A stretch of 64,000 nucleotides of DNA. It comes from Streptomyces sp. NBC_01241 (lineage in GTDB: Bacteria; Actinomycetota; Actinomycetes; Streptomycetales; Streptomycetaceae). The stretch's first letter is position 1. Every line of letters begins with the position of its first letter. The DNA is taken from positions 6,420,501 through 6,484,500 of the forward strand of contig NZ_CP108494.1 in NCBI RefSeq assembly GCF_041435435.1, read 5' to 3'. Both the position numbers and the translations under genes were made by a program. This document shows, one piece after another, positions 33,109-42,364 of the stretch. The notes beneath the pieces were generated by a model. That model did no database searches and was not told where the DNA came from. It saw nothing but the letters and a program-made list of their open reading frames with translations.

Positions 33109-34697
33109 ACGGGAACCACCAGACGCTGGCGCTCCTGCTGTTCAGCGCCTTCATCGCAGTGACGCTCGCCATCACCACCTGGGTGAGCCGCAACCGGCAC
33201 GGCACGGCCGAGGAGTTCTACGCGGGGGGTCGACTGTTCTCGCCCATGGAGAACGGTTTCGCCATCGCCGGGGACTACATGTCGGCCGCGTCCTTCCTCG
33301 GCATCTCGGGGCTGATCGCCCTCTTCGGCTACGACGGCATGCTCTACTCGGTCGGGTTCCTCGTCGCGTGGCTGGTTGTGCTGCTGCTGGTCGCCGAACT
33401 GGTCCGCAACTGCGGTCGGTTCACGCTCGCCGACGTGATTGCGGCGCGGATGGCCCAGCGCCCGGTCCGGATCGCCGCCGGTGCCTCGTCCGTCACCGTC
33501 TCCGTGCTCTATCTGGTGGCACAGATGGTCGGCGCGGGCAGCCTGGTCGCGCTGCTCCTCGGCGGTACGAGCGGTGCCGCCCGTTCCTGGACCGTCATCG
33601 GTGTCGGGGCTCTCATGGTGATCTATGTGTCGCTCGGTGGGATGCGCGCCACGACCTGGATCCAGATCGTCAAGGCCGTTCTGCTGATGGTGGGGGCGGT
33701 TGTACTCACCGTGCTCGTCCTGGTCCGCTTCCACGGCGACTTCAACGCCCTGCTCAACTCCGCCGCCGAACGGAGCGGGCACGGAAGACGGTTCCTCTCG
33801 CCCGGGCTCCGGTACGGCGGAACCTGGACGGCACGCATCGACTTCATCAGCCTGGGCCTGGCCCTGGTACTCGGTACGGCGGGGCTGCCGCACATCCTGT
33901 CGCGGTTCTACACCGTGCCCACAGCCCGCGCGGCCCGCCGTTCGGTCGTCTGGTCCATCGGGCTCATCGGCAGCTTCTACCTGATGACGATCGCGCTCGG
34001 ATTCGGGGCGGCGGCGCTGGTCGGTTCGGCCGAGGCGCGGGCGTCGAATTCTGCGGGAAACACCGCGGTTCCGCTGCTGGCCCTGGAGCTCGGTGGCGGT
34101 GAAGGGTCCACCGGGGGGACGATCCTGTTCGCCGTGGTTGCCGCTGTCGCCTTCGCGACCATCCTCGCCGTCGTCGCGGGGATCACCCTCGCCTCGTCCG
34201 CCTCCGTGGCCCATGACCTCTACGCCTCGTTCAGGCGCCCGGGCTCCAAGCAGTACAGCGAGGTCGCCGTGGCCCGCGTCGCCGCCGCCGGGATCGGGGT
34301 GGCCGCCATCGGACTCGGCCTGGTCGCCCAGGACCTCAACGTGGCGTTCCTGGTGGGGCTCGCCTTCGCCGTCGCCGCTTCGGCCAACCTCCCGGTGCTG
34401 CTGTACTCCCTGTTCTGGCGGAACTTCACCACCTGCGGAGCGGTCTGGTCCGTGTACGGCGGGCTGATCCCCGCCGTGCTGCTCGTACTGCTCTCCCCGG
34501 TGGTCTCCGGCAGCCCGAACTCGCTCTTCTCCGGCGCCGACTTCCAGCTCTTCCCCCTGGAGAACCCCGGCCTGGTCTCCATTCCGCTGGGCTTCCTGGC
34601 CGGCTGGGTCGGCACGGTCACCTCCACCGAACCGCCCGACGCCGCCAAGCACGCGGAGACCGAGGTCCGTGCGCTGACGGGGGCGGGAGCGGTGTAG
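33105..34697 (+). CDS. Sodium/solute symporter (ActP-like cation:acetate/monocarboxylate symporter)
   Basis: 530 residues with 13 or so membrane segments of the SSS (LeuT-fold) family. Characteristic: ITTWVSRNRHGTAEEFYAGGRLFSPMENGFAIAGDYMSAASFLGISGLIALFGYDG near the start and AGLPHILSRFYTVPTARAARRSVVWSIGLIG in the middle. These match ActP-type transporters for acetate or short monocarboxylates. The start is a TTG overlapping the DUF485 stop by 4 bases, with GGGGGA upstream, so the two are translationally coupled. The wrecked CitA/CitB-type system just downstream may once have controlled it. Confidence 0.92.
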   Translation: MNGNHQTLALLLFSAFIAVTLAITTWVSRNRHGTAEEFYAGGRLFSPMENGFAIAGDYMSAASFLGISGLIALFGYDGMLYSVGFLVAWLVVLLLVAELVRNCGRFTLADVIAARMAQRPVRIAAGASSVTVSVLYLVAQMVGAGSLVALLLGGTSGAARSWTVIGVGALMVIYVSLGGMRATTWIQIVKAVLLMVGAVVLTVLVLVRFHGDFNALLNSAAERSGHGRRFLSPGLRYGGTWTARIDFISLGLALVLGTAGLPHILSRFYTVPTARAARRSVVWSIGLIGSFYLMTIALGFGAAALVGSAEARASNSAGNTAVPLLALELGGGEGSTGGTILFAVVAAVAFATILAVVAGITLASSASVAHDLYASFRRPGSKQYSEVAVARVAAAGIGVAAIGLGLVAQDLNVAFLVGLAFAVAASANLPVLLYSLFWRNFTTCGAVWSVYGGLIPAVLLVLLSPVVSGSPNSLFSGADFQLFPLENPGLVSIPLGFLAGWVGTVTSTEPPDAAKHAETEVRALTGAGAV

Positions 34698-34748
34698 CCA
34701 CACTCCGGCGCGGTACCGGCCGCGCCCGCGCCGTACCGGCCGGGGCTT

Positions 34749-35434
34749 TCAGGCCTGACTGCCGGTAAACCAGGCGTAGCGGTGTTCGGGGCGACCCGTC
34801 TCGCCGTACCGCAGCGTCAGCCGCACTCTGCCGGTCCTTTCCAGCAGCTTCAGATAGCGCTGGACGGTCTACCGGCTCATCCCGGCGCTCTCCGCGATCT
34901 CCTGCGCGGAGAGCGGCCCTTCGGTGCTGCGGAGCGCTCGGCGGACCAGTTCTGCCGTGGTCGGTGAGTGTCCCTTGGGCAGATCGGGGTCGCCCACCGC
35001 CCAGAGGGCATCGAAGAGCCGGTCTGCTTCACACCCTGCTCGGCCTTTCCGCTGCGTTCGAGGGTGTGGCGCAGCGCTGCGTGCGCCTCCAGCTTGGTAC
35101 GCAGCCCGGCGCAGGGCGAGGGCTTCACCAGGTACTGCAGCGCGCCGTGTCCCATGGCGTCCCGGACGGTGGCGACGTCGCGCGCCGCCGTCCACGTGAT
35201 CACATCGGTGCGGTGACCAAGCCTGCGCAGTTCCCGCACCATCGACAGGCCGCTGCGTCTGGGCATGTAGTGGTCCAGCAGGACCAGGTCCACATGCTGT
35301 TCTTCGATCGTCGTGAGGGCTTCGGCGGCGGAGTGCGCCAGAGCGGTCACCCGGAACCCCGGCACCCTGAAGACATAGGCCGCGTTGACCTTCGCGACCC
35401 GGATGTCGTCGTCCACGACCAGGACCTCGATCAA
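34749..35434 (-). pseudogene. CitB/DcuR-type response regulator, broken by a frameshift and a stop codon
   Basis: From a TTG at 35434 (GGGAG upstream) the receiver reads IEVLVVDDDIRVAKVNAAYVFR, with the phospho-Asp in VLLLDHYMP and Lys in QYLVKP. Near 35035 the frame shifts by one base; the output part continues as EADRLFDALWAVGDPDLPKGHSP with helix-turn-helix SAQEIAESAGMSR, where an in-frame TAG at 34869-34871 interrupts; TVQRYLKLLERTGRVRLTLRYGETGRPEHRY follows to a stop at 34749. The TTG overlaps the kinase remnant's TGA, the usual coupled arrangement. Two lesions make it inactive. Confidence 0.9.
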
Positions 35435-36095
35435 TGATTTTCTCCCGCGATGCCGGTGTTCGGTTCTGTAGCTTCCGGTTCGGTCGATGCCGGGTCCGTC
35501 ATGTCCGGATCGGCGAGGGCCTCCGGCAGTACGACGGTGAACCCGGTGCCGCCGTCCGCCGCCCCGTCGACCGTCACGCTGCCGTTCCGCCAGCCGCCGC
35601 ACCAGTGCGAGTCCCAGGCCGCGCCTGCCGTGGGCCGGGAGTTCCTTCGGCGACCAGCCCTCCGTGAAGATCAATGCGCGTTGCGCGGCCGGAACCCCCG
35701 GGCGGCTGTCATGGACCCGCGGCACCACCGTGCGGCCCTCGGTGTGGAGGCCCACCTCGGCCCGGGCGCCGTCCGTTCCGGCTGCCGCGTCCAGCACGTT
35801 GTCCACGAGATTGCCGACGATGGTGACCAGCCCGCAAGGGTCCAGGGCCGGTCCGGCAGCAGGGTCCCGGGCGCCACGCGCAGGGCGACGCCGCGCTCCG
35901 CCGTGACCGTGACCCGTTGCCGACCAGGAGCGCGGCCGGCAACGGGTCACAAACCTTCTCGGTGGCCTGCTCGGCCGTCGCCCGATGGACGCCGACGACC
36001 TCGGTGACGCACTCCATGGCGTCCTCGTCCATGTCCAACTCCAGCCGCCCCAGGCGGGTGTGCAGCGGGTTGGCCGGCCTCGGCGCGCCGTGCGG
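35431..36095 (-). pseudogene. CitA/DcuS-type sensor histidine kinase, 5' deleted and multiply frameshifted
   Basis: Only the C-terminal kinase part survives. Recognisable pieces in order, in different frames: ANPLHTRLGRLEL (just past the H-box) and ECVTEVVGVHRATAEQATEK; APGTLLPDRPW; VTIVGNLVDNVLDAAAG (N box) through GRRGLGLALVRRLAER (G2 box); GSVTVDGAADGGTGFTVVLPEA to the stop at 35431. At least three frame changes are needed, and the G1 box reads DSRPGVP where DSGPGVP is expected. The sensor and membrane portion is missing: the remnant begins 6 bases before the adjoining citrate synthase stop. Clear gene decay. Confidence 0.88.
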
Positions 36096-36100
36096 ACCGT

Positions 36101-37402
36101 CTATCGCAGTGGTTCTCCCCTGACGGTCGGCAGCGGCTGAGGGGGTCGGGGGCCTCCGTAATGACCGGTGGGGCGCATGCGCAGCGGCCTTTCCCCGTAC
36201 TCCTCCAACGCATGAGCGATCCAGCCGGCGGTACGGGACACCGCGAACACCGTCTCGCCCGCCTCCGCGGACATGCCGGAGGAGACCGAGAGCACGGCGA
36301 GCGCCAGGTCGACATTGGCATGCAGTGGCGCGTGGCGGGCGGTCGTGGTGACGACGTCGCGTGCCGCGGCGAGCGCCCCAGCCGCCTGCGGAATGTCGGC
36401 GAGGAGGTCGAACAGCGTCCGCGCCCGCGGGTCCTCGGCGACGTAGAGGCGATGGCCGAGCCCCGGCACCCTGCGTCCGGTACGGAGATGGTCCGCGACC
36501 ACCGGGACCGCGCTGCCCCGCTCCAGAACCTCGGTCAGCATCCGGTGTGCCAGACCGCTCGCTGCCCCGTGCAGGGGGCCCTCCAGGACTCCGAGGCCCG
36601 CGGAGACCACCGCGTACGGATGGGCGTGGGCGGACGCGGCGACCCTGGCGGCCAGCGTCGACGCCGCGAGATCGTGGTCGATCAGGAGGACGAGGGCGGT
36701 GTCCAGCGCGGCGATTGACGGCTCGTCGGCGGGTCGGGCGGTCAGCTTCGGCCACAGTCGCCGGGCCAGCGCGGCCTCGTTTCCGGTGGCCACATCGCTC
36801 GTCGACGACCTGCCGCCGGCCAGGGGCAGCGCCTCGACAAGGGTCGGGATCAGGGTCCGCGTACTGGCGAGCACCGCCTCGCGCGACAAATCGAAGCGCA
36901 GCGGATCGGTGGTCGCCGCGGCGATCACGGCCACCCGCAGCCGGTCCGTGGAGCCGCTGTGCGCGGGCAGCGCGTCGACCGCCCGGCGCGCTGCGGCCAG
37001 CGCCTCATCAGGTGCGGTGAAGCGGATGCCGGGTCGCAGGTCGCCGGTCCAGAGCCATTCGGCAACCTCCTCGTAGCCGTACCGCCTGGCCAGTTCGGTC
37101 GCGTCGACGCCCCGGAAGTAGTACCGGTCGCTCTCGATCAGCGTGATGCCGGTACGGAAGACCGGATCGGCGGTGGGGGAGGGGTCCCGGCGCCCGGTGC
37201 GCCGGGCCAGCGCGTCGACCTCGGCCGCGTCGAATGTGCTGCCGCGCCCGCCGGGAGCGCGCCTGCTGCTCAGCTGGCCCCGGCTGACATAGGCGTACAC
37301 CGTCTCGGGTTTCACCCCGAGCCGATCGGCCGTCTCCCTCGTGCTGAGCCGCTGCGCGGCCGTTGCGCCGGGGCTGTCACCGGGTGCTTCTTGATCCTTC
37401 AT
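36101..37402 (-). CDS. Citrate synthase with N-terminal helix-turn-helix domain
   Basis: 433 residues. An N-terminal MerR/BldC-like helix-turn-helix (LSTRETADRLGVKPETVYAYVSRGQLSSRRAPGG, about 20-55) precedes the citrate synthase fold. Catalytic His in EGPLHGAASGLAHRM, the second His in GLGHRLYVAEDPRART and Asp in LHANVDLALAVL are present. It condenses oxaloacetate with an acyl-CoA, or may be a regulator using the enzyme fold as sensor. ATG 37402 and 37420 are both possible. Divergent from a second citrate synthase across an inverted-repeat array that could be its operator. Confidence 0.9.
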   Translation of the reverse strand: MKDQEAPGDSPGATAAQRLSTRETADRLGVKPETVYAYVSRGQLSSRRAPGGRGSTFDAAEVDALARRTGRRDPSPTADPVFRTGITLIESDRYYFRGVDATELARRYGYEEVAEWLWTGDLRPGIRFTAPDEALAAARRAVDALPAHSGSTDRLRVAVIAAATTDPLRFDLSREAVLASTRTLIPTLVEALPLAGGRSSTSDVATGNEAALARRLWPKLTARPADEPSIAALDTALVLLIDHDLAASTLAARVAASAHAHPYAVVSAGLGVLEGPLHGAASGLAHRMLTEVLERGSAVPVVADHLRTGRRVPGLGHRLYVAEDPRARTLFDLLADIPQAAGALAAARDVVTTTARHAPLHANVDLALAVLSVSSGMSAEAGETVFAVSRTAGWIAHALEEYGERPLRMRPTGHYGGPRPPQPLPTVRGEPLR

Positions 37403-37421
37403 GTCGCCAACCGTATCCATA

Positions 37422-37480
37422 TTGATTTAATCAACATTGACAGATTTAAGTCAATCATAGATTGTCGAATCAATATTGAT
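37422..37480. promoter_or_regulatory. AT-rich inverted-repeat array between divergent citrate synthase genes
   Basis: In 59 bases there are four nested inverted repeats: TTGAT-TTA-ATCAA (37422-37434), TTGAC-N8-GTCAA (37437-37454), CAATC-ATA-GATTG (37452-37464) and the perfect ATCAATATTGAT (37469-37480). The block is far more AT-rich than its surroundings. The position suggests operators for the helix-turn-helix citrate synthase. Confidence 0.65.
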
Positions 37481-37546
37481 GAGCGGCCATCGAGGCGTCT
37501 TCGACGCGCCTTCTAGGCGCTCTCGAGACGCTCATGGAGGAAAGAG

Positions 37547-38713
37547 ATGCCGACCATGACCACCGGAACCCGAACCCCGCTCGATGTGCCCCGGGGGCTC
37601 GCGGGCGTCGTCGTCACCGACACGGCCCTCGGCGATGTCCGCGGGCGCGAGGGCTTCTACCACTACCGGCAGTACTCGGCGATCGACCTCGCAGGGACCC
37701 GCAGCTTCGAGGACGTCTGGTACCTGATGTCCGAGGGCACACTGCCCGATGCCGCGGCCCGTGCCGAATTCGCCGCCCGCACCGCAGCACTGCGCCGGCT
37801 GCCCGAGGAAGTCCGTGCGGCCCTGCCGGCCATAGCCCGCGCGGGATCAGTTTCCGGGCCCCTGGCCGGCCTGCGCACCGCCCTCTCGCTCCTCGGCGCC
37901 TCGGCCGGCTTCCGGCCGGTGTACGACATCGACGCCGACCGGCGCCGGAGCGACGCCCTGGCCGCCTGTGCCGCCGTCCCCACCGTGCTCACCGCGTTGC
38001 ACCGCCTCGGCCAGGGCCTCGAACCGGTCGAGCCGCGCGAAGATCTGCCCCACGCGGCCAACTACCTGTACATGCTCACCGGCTCGGTACCGGACGCCGC
38101 ACGGGTCAGGGCCGTGGAGCAGTACCTGATCTCCACCATCGACCACGGCTTCAACGCCTCGACCTTCACCGGCCGGGTCGTCGCCTCGACCGGCGCCGAT
38201 GTCGCGGCCTGCCTGGTGGCCGCTGTCGGCGCGCTCTCCGGACCGCTGCACGGCGGAGCGCCCAGCCGTGCCCTCGACACCCTGGACGCCATAGGCGCCC
38301 CCGACCGCATCGACGGCTGGATCCGCGAACGGGTGCTCGCGGGCGAGCGGATCATGGGCTTCGGCCACCCCGTCTACCGCACCGAGGACCCCCGCTCACG
38401 CATGCTGCGGGGCATCGCCCAGGGCTTCGGCGGCCCGCTCGTCGACTTCGCCGTCGAGGTCGAAAGGCAGGTCGAGGCGATCCTCGCCGAGCTGAAGCCG
38501 GGCCGTGAGCTGCACACCAACGTCGAGTTCTACGCCGGAGTCGTCATGGAGCTGTGCGGGCTGCCGCGCGAGATGTTCACTCCGACATTCTGCGCGGCAC
38601 GGGTGGTCGGCTGGAGCGCCAATATCCTGGAGCAGGCGGCGGACTCGAAGATCATCCGCCCGGCGGCCCGTTACGTCGGTCCGCCCCCGCCGCAGCCGGT
38701 CCCGGCGCCCTGA
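37547..38713 (+). CDS. Citrate synthase / 2-methylcitrate synthase family protein
   Basis: 388 residues. Family landmarks: RGREGFYHYRQYSAIDLAGTRSFEDVWYLM, catalytic His in SGPLHGGAPSRALD, second His in IMGFGHPVYRTEDPRSR, and HTNVEFYAGVVMELCGLP, where Glu occupies the position of the usual catalytic Asp. It catalyses or once catalysed Claisen condensation of an acyl-CoA with oxaloacetate in the TCA or methylcitrate cycle. GGAGGAAAGAG precedes the ATG. The CobW gene follows by 22 bases and may be cotranscribed. Confidence 0.92.
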   Translation: MPTMTTGTRTPLDVPRGLAGVVVTDTALGDVRGREGFYHYRQYSAIDLAGTRSFEDVWYLMSEGTLPDAAARAEFAARTAALRRLPEEVRAALPAIARAGSVSGPLAGLRTALSLLGASAGFRPVYDIDADRRRSDALAACAAVPTVLTALHRLGQGLEPVEPREDLPHAANYLYMLTGSVPDAARVRAVEQYLISTIDHGFNASTFTGRVVASTGADVAACLVAAVGALSGPLHGGAPSRALDTLDAIGAPDRIDGWIRERVLAGERIMGFGHPVYRTEDPRSRMLRGIAQGFGGPLVDFAVEVERQVEAILAELKPGRELHTNVEFYAGVVMELCGLPREMFTPTFCAARVVGWSANILEQAADSKIIRPAARYVGPPPPQPVPAP

Positions 38714-38735
38714 CGTCCACCGAAGAAGGTCCCCG

Positions 38736-39857
38736 TTGAACCTGTCGTCCCCACCCCGCAAGCAGCAGGTCCCGGTCATCGTCCTCGCGGGGTTCCTGGG
38801 ATCAGGCAAAACGACACTGCTCAACCACCTCCTCCGTAACCGTGCGGGCAACCGGATCGGCGTGATCGTCAACGACTTCGGCTCCATCGAGATCGATGCC
38901 ATGACGGTCTCGGGGCAGGTTGGCTCGACGGTCTCGTTGGGCAACGGATGCCTGTGCTGCGTGGTCGACGCGAGCGAGCTCGACACCTTCCTGGAGACGC
39001 TGACCCGGCCCGCCGTCGGCCTCGATGTGATCGTCATCGAGGCCAGCGGACTGGCGGAGCCGCAGGAGCTGGTGCGCATGCTCCTGGCCAGCGCCAATCC
39101 GCACATCGTGTACGGGGGCCTGGTGGAGGTCGTCGACGCCGCCGAGTTCGACGCCACCCGAAGTCGCCATCCGGAGATCGACCGCCATCTCGCCGTCGCC
39201 GATCTGGTCGTGCTGAACAAGACCGACCGGGTCGGGAGCGAGGAACCGGCCCGAATCCGGGACGTCATCGCCGCGACCGGCGGCGCGGCGGCGGGCGGCA
39301 ACGCGGCCGCCGTCATCTGCGCCGCATACGGACGCATCGATCCCGAGCTGCTCTTCGACCCGGCGCTGCGGCCGGATGCTGAGGAGAAGGCGCGCCAGCT
39401 CACCTTCGAGGATCTGCTCCGGGCGGAGTGGGCCGAGGAAGAGGCCGATGCCGGGCACGAGCACCATCTGCATGCCGCGTACGAGAGCGTCTCCTTCACC
39501 TCGGACGTACCGATGAATCCCCGCCGATTGATGGAGTTTCTCGACTCCGGGCCGCAGGGCCTCTACCGGATCAAAGGGTTCGTCGACTTCGGCGCGGGCG
39601 ACCGCGGCAACAAATACGTCCTGCATGCGGTCGGCAGATTCCTGCGGTTCGGCCCGCGGCCGTGGGCACGCGACGAACCGCGCCTCACCCAGCTGGTGCT
39701 GATCGGCTCGGGCATCGATCCGGAGCAGCTGCACAAGGAGCTGGCCGACTGCCGCGAGACCGCCGCTCCGGCACTGCACACGACACAGGACGCCGCACAT
39801 GAGCGAAGCATGTGGGGCGTCCTGCGGTACGTACAACAGCCCGACGACGACGCATAG
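38736..39857 (+). CDS. CobW/COG0523 family GTP-binding protein (metallochaperone)
   Basis: 373 residues. G-domain: GFLGSGKTTLLN (19-30), the metal-binding CxCC motif GNGCLCCVVD (Cys72, 74, 75), Walker B / switch VIVIEASGLAEP, and NKTD for guanine. A His-rich segment (HEHHLH) lies before the C-terminal CobW_C domain (PQGLYRIKGFVDF ... LHAVGRFLRF). COG0523 proteins deliver zinc or other metals using GTP. The start is TTG 38736 with AAGAAGG upstream. No zinc-responsive palindrome was seen here. The metal is unknown. Confidence 0.93.
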   Translation: MNLSSPPRKQQVPVIVLAGFLGSGKTTLLNHLLRNRAGNRIGVIVNDFGSIEIDAMTVSGQVGSTVSLGNGCLCCVVDASELDTFLETLTRPAVGLDVIVIEASGLAEPQELVRMLLASANPHIVYGGLVEVVDAAEFDATRSRHPEIDRHLAVADLVVLNKTDRVGSEEPARIRDVIAATGGAAAGGNAAAVICAAYGRIDPELLFDPALRPDAEEKARQLTFEDLLRAEWAEEEADAGHEHHLHAAYESVSFTSDVPMNPRRLMEFLDSGPQGLYRIKGFVDFGAGDRGNKYVLHAVGRFLRFGPRPWARDEPRLTQLVLIGSGIDPEQLHKELADCRETAAPALHTTQDAAHERSMWGVLRYVQQPDDDA

Positions 39858-39910
39858 CGGCGGGCCCCTTCGCCCGCCCGGCTTTCTGTACCGCTGCCCG
39901 GCCGGGCCGG

Positions 39911-42364
39911 CTAGACGGGGCCGGCGACCACCGCGACCGGCTTGGCCAGCGGTGTCCCCGAACCGTCGCGCCTCGGGTCCGCCTCCGGCAGCTCGGTCGG
40001 CATGCCGTTCTTCTGCGCGGCCCGGGCAGGCGTCGCGCCCGCCCAGCCGAAGACCAGAACGTCCTCGCCCTTGAGGAACCGCTGACAGCGCACCCCGCCG
40101 GTGGCCCGGCCCTTGCGCGGATACTGGTCGAACGGGGTGAGCTTGCAGGTCAGCACCGAGTCGTCCAGCGTGCCGTGCGAGCCCGCCACCGTGAACACCA
40201 CCGCGTCCACCGCCGGATCCACCGCGGTGAACGAGATCACCTCGGCGTCCGCCGCGAGCTTGATGCCCGTCATGCCTCCCGCGGGTCTCCCCTGCGGCCG
40301 TACCTGCGCCGCCGGGTAGCGCAGCAACTGCGCGTCGGACGTGACGAAGACCAGGTCCTCCTCACCCGTACGCAGTTCGGCCGCGCCGACGATGCGGTCA
40401 CCGTCCTTGAGGGTGATGACCTCCAGCTCGTCCTTGTTGGCCGGATAGTCCGGCACCACTCGCTTGACGACCCCCTGCAGGGTGCCGATCGCCAGGCCGG
40501 GCGAGGCCTCGTCGAGCGTGGTGAGGCAGATGACCTCCTCGTCGCTCTCCAGCGTGAGGAACTCCGAAACCATCGCCCCGCCCGACAGATTGGGCGCCGC
40601 GTGGGTGTCCGGCAACTGCGGCAGATCGATCACCGCGAGCCGCAGCAGCCGCCCCGTCGACGTCACCACCCCCACATCGCCGCGGGCCGTCGCCGGCACG
40701 GCCGACACGATCACATCGTGCTTGGCACGCTTGGCGTCCTCGGCGAAGGCGATCGGATCGTCATGGGCGGTACGGGCCAGCAGGCCGGTCGACGACAGCA
40801 GCACCCGGCACGGGTCGTCCGCGACCTCCAGCGGCACCGAGGTGACCTGTGAACCAGCCGATTCCAGCAGCACCGTACGCCGGTCGGTACCGAACTTCTT
40901 GGCGACCGCAGCCAGTTCGGAGGAGACGAGCTTGCGCAGCTCGGTGTCCGATTCGAGGATGGCGGTCAGCTCGTCGATCTCGGCGTTGAGCCGGTCCCGC
41001 TCGCTCTCCAGCTCGATCCGGTCGAACCGGGTCAGCCGGCGCAGCGGGGTCTCCAGGATGTACTGCGTCTGGGTCTCGCTCAGCGAGAAGTGCTCGATGA
41101 GCCGCTCCTTCGCCTGCGCCGAGTTGTCGCTGGACCGGATGAGCCGGATGACCTCGTCGATGTCGATCAGCGCGACGAGGAGTCCCTCGACCAGGTGCAG
41201 CCGGTTGCGGCGCTTGGTCCGGCGGAACTCGCTGCGCCGGCGCACGACCTCGAAGCGGTGGTCGAGATAGACCTCCAGCAGCTCCTTGAGGCCCAGGGTG
41301 AGCGGCTGACCGTCGACCAGCGCCACATTGTTGATGCCGAAGGACTCCTCCATAGGCGTCAGCTTGTAGAGCTGCTCCAGCACGGCCTCCGGAACGAAGC
41401 CGTTCTTCACCTCGATGACCAGGCGCAGTCCGTGCGAGCGGTCGGTGAGGTCCTTGACGTCCGCGATGCCCTGGAGTTTTTTCGCCGAGACCAGGTCCTT
41501 GATCTTGGCGATCACCTTCTCCGGGCCGACGCTGAAGGGCAGTTCGGTGACGACCAGGCCCTTGCGGCGTGCCGTGACGTTCTCCACGGTGACGGTGGCA
41601 CGGATCTTGAACGTTCCGCGGCCGGCCGCGTAGGCGTCCTTGACGCCGCCGAGGCCCACGATTCGGCCACCGGTCGGCAGGTCGGGACCCGGGACGAATC
41701 GCATCAGGGTCTCCAGGTCCGCGCCCGGATGCTTGATGAGATGGCGGGCGGCGGCGATGACCTCGCCCAGGTTGTGCGGCGGCATATTGGTCGCCATGCC
41801 GACCGCGATCCCGGTCGTGCCATTGACCAGGAGGTTCGGATAGGCGGCGGGGAGGACGACCGGCTCCTGCTCCTGGCCGTCGTAATTCGACTGGAAAGCG
41901 ACGGTGTCCTCGTCGATCGACTCCGTCATCAGTGACGTCGCGTCGGCCATCCGGCACTCGGTGTACCGCATCGCGGCCGGAGGGTCGTCGTTGCCGAGCG
42001 AGCCGAAGTTGCCGTGTCCGTCGACGAGGGGGAGCCTCATGGAGAACGGCTGTGCCATCCGCACCAGCGCGTCGTAGATCGACGCGTCACCGTGCGGGTG
42101 AAGCTTGCCCATGACCTCGCCGACCACGCGGGCGCACTTCACATAGCCGCGCTCCGGGCGCAGGCCCATCTCGTTCATCTGGTACACGATGCGGCGGTGC
42201 ACCGGCTTCATGCCGTCGCGGGCGTCCGGCAGGGCCCGTGAGTAGATCACCGAGTACGCGTACTCGAGGTAGGAGCCCTGCATTTCGTCGACGACGTCGA
42301 TGTCGAGGATCTTCTCCTCGAAATCGTCCGACGGCGGCGGGGTCTTCGTGCTGCGGCGGGCCAT
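39911..42364 (-). CDS. parC: DNA topoisomerase IV subunit A
   Basis: 817 residues. The breakage-reunion domain shows YSVIYSRALPDARDGMKPVHRRIVYQM, GKLHPHGDASIYDALVRMAQ and the catalytic tyrosine in AAMRYTECRM; GTTGIAVGMATNMPPHN follows. The C-terminal beta-propeller region has repeated blades such as LLRLAVIDLP, GRPAGGMTGIKLA and RKGRATGGVRCQRFLKGED, fitting ParC rather than a GyrA with six full boxes. It pairs with ParE, encoded 10 kb away on the other strand. Divergent from the M16 peptidase gene; a 10-bp tandem duplication ACGGATTCTG lies at 42383-42402 just upstream of its start. Confidence 0.95.
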   Translation of the reverse strand: MARRSTKTPPPSDDFEEKILDIDVVDEMQGSYLEYAYSVIYSRALPDARDGMKPVHRRIVYQMNEMGLRPERGYVKCARVVGEVMGKLHPHGDASIYDALVRMAQPFSMRLPLVDGHGNFGSLGNDDPPAAMRYTECRMADATSLMTESIDEDTVAFQSNYDGQEQEPVVLPAAYPNLLVNGTTGIAVGMATNMPPHNLGEVIAAARHLIKHPGADLETLMRFVPGPDLPTGGRIVGLGGVKDAYAAGRGTFKIRATVTVENVTARRKGLVVTELPFSVGPEKVIAKIKDLVSAKKLQGIADVKDLTDRSHGLRLVIEVKNGFVPEAVLEQLYKLTPMEESFGINNVALVDGQPLTLGLKELLEVYLDHRFEVVRRRSEFRRTKRRNRLHLVEGLLVALIDIDEVIRLIRSSDNSAQAKERLIEHFSLSETQTQYILETPLRRLTRFDRIELESERDRLNAEIDELTAILESDTELRKLVSSELAAVAKKFGTDRRTVLLESAGSQVTSVPLEVADDPCRVLLSSTGLLARTAHDDPIAFAEDAKRAKHDVIVSAVPATARGDVGVVTSTGRLLRLAVIDLPQLPDTHAAPNLSGGAMVSEFLTLESDEEVICLTTLDEASPGLAIGTLQGVVKRVVPDYPANKDELEVITLKDGDRIVGAAELRTGEEDLVFVTSDAQLLRYPAAQVRPQGRPAGGMTGIKLAADAEVISFTAVDPAVDAVVFTVAGSHGTLDDSVLTCKLTPFDQYPRKGRATGGVRCQRFLKGEDVLVFGWAGATPARAAQKNGMPTELPEADPRRDGSGTPLAKPVAVVAGPV

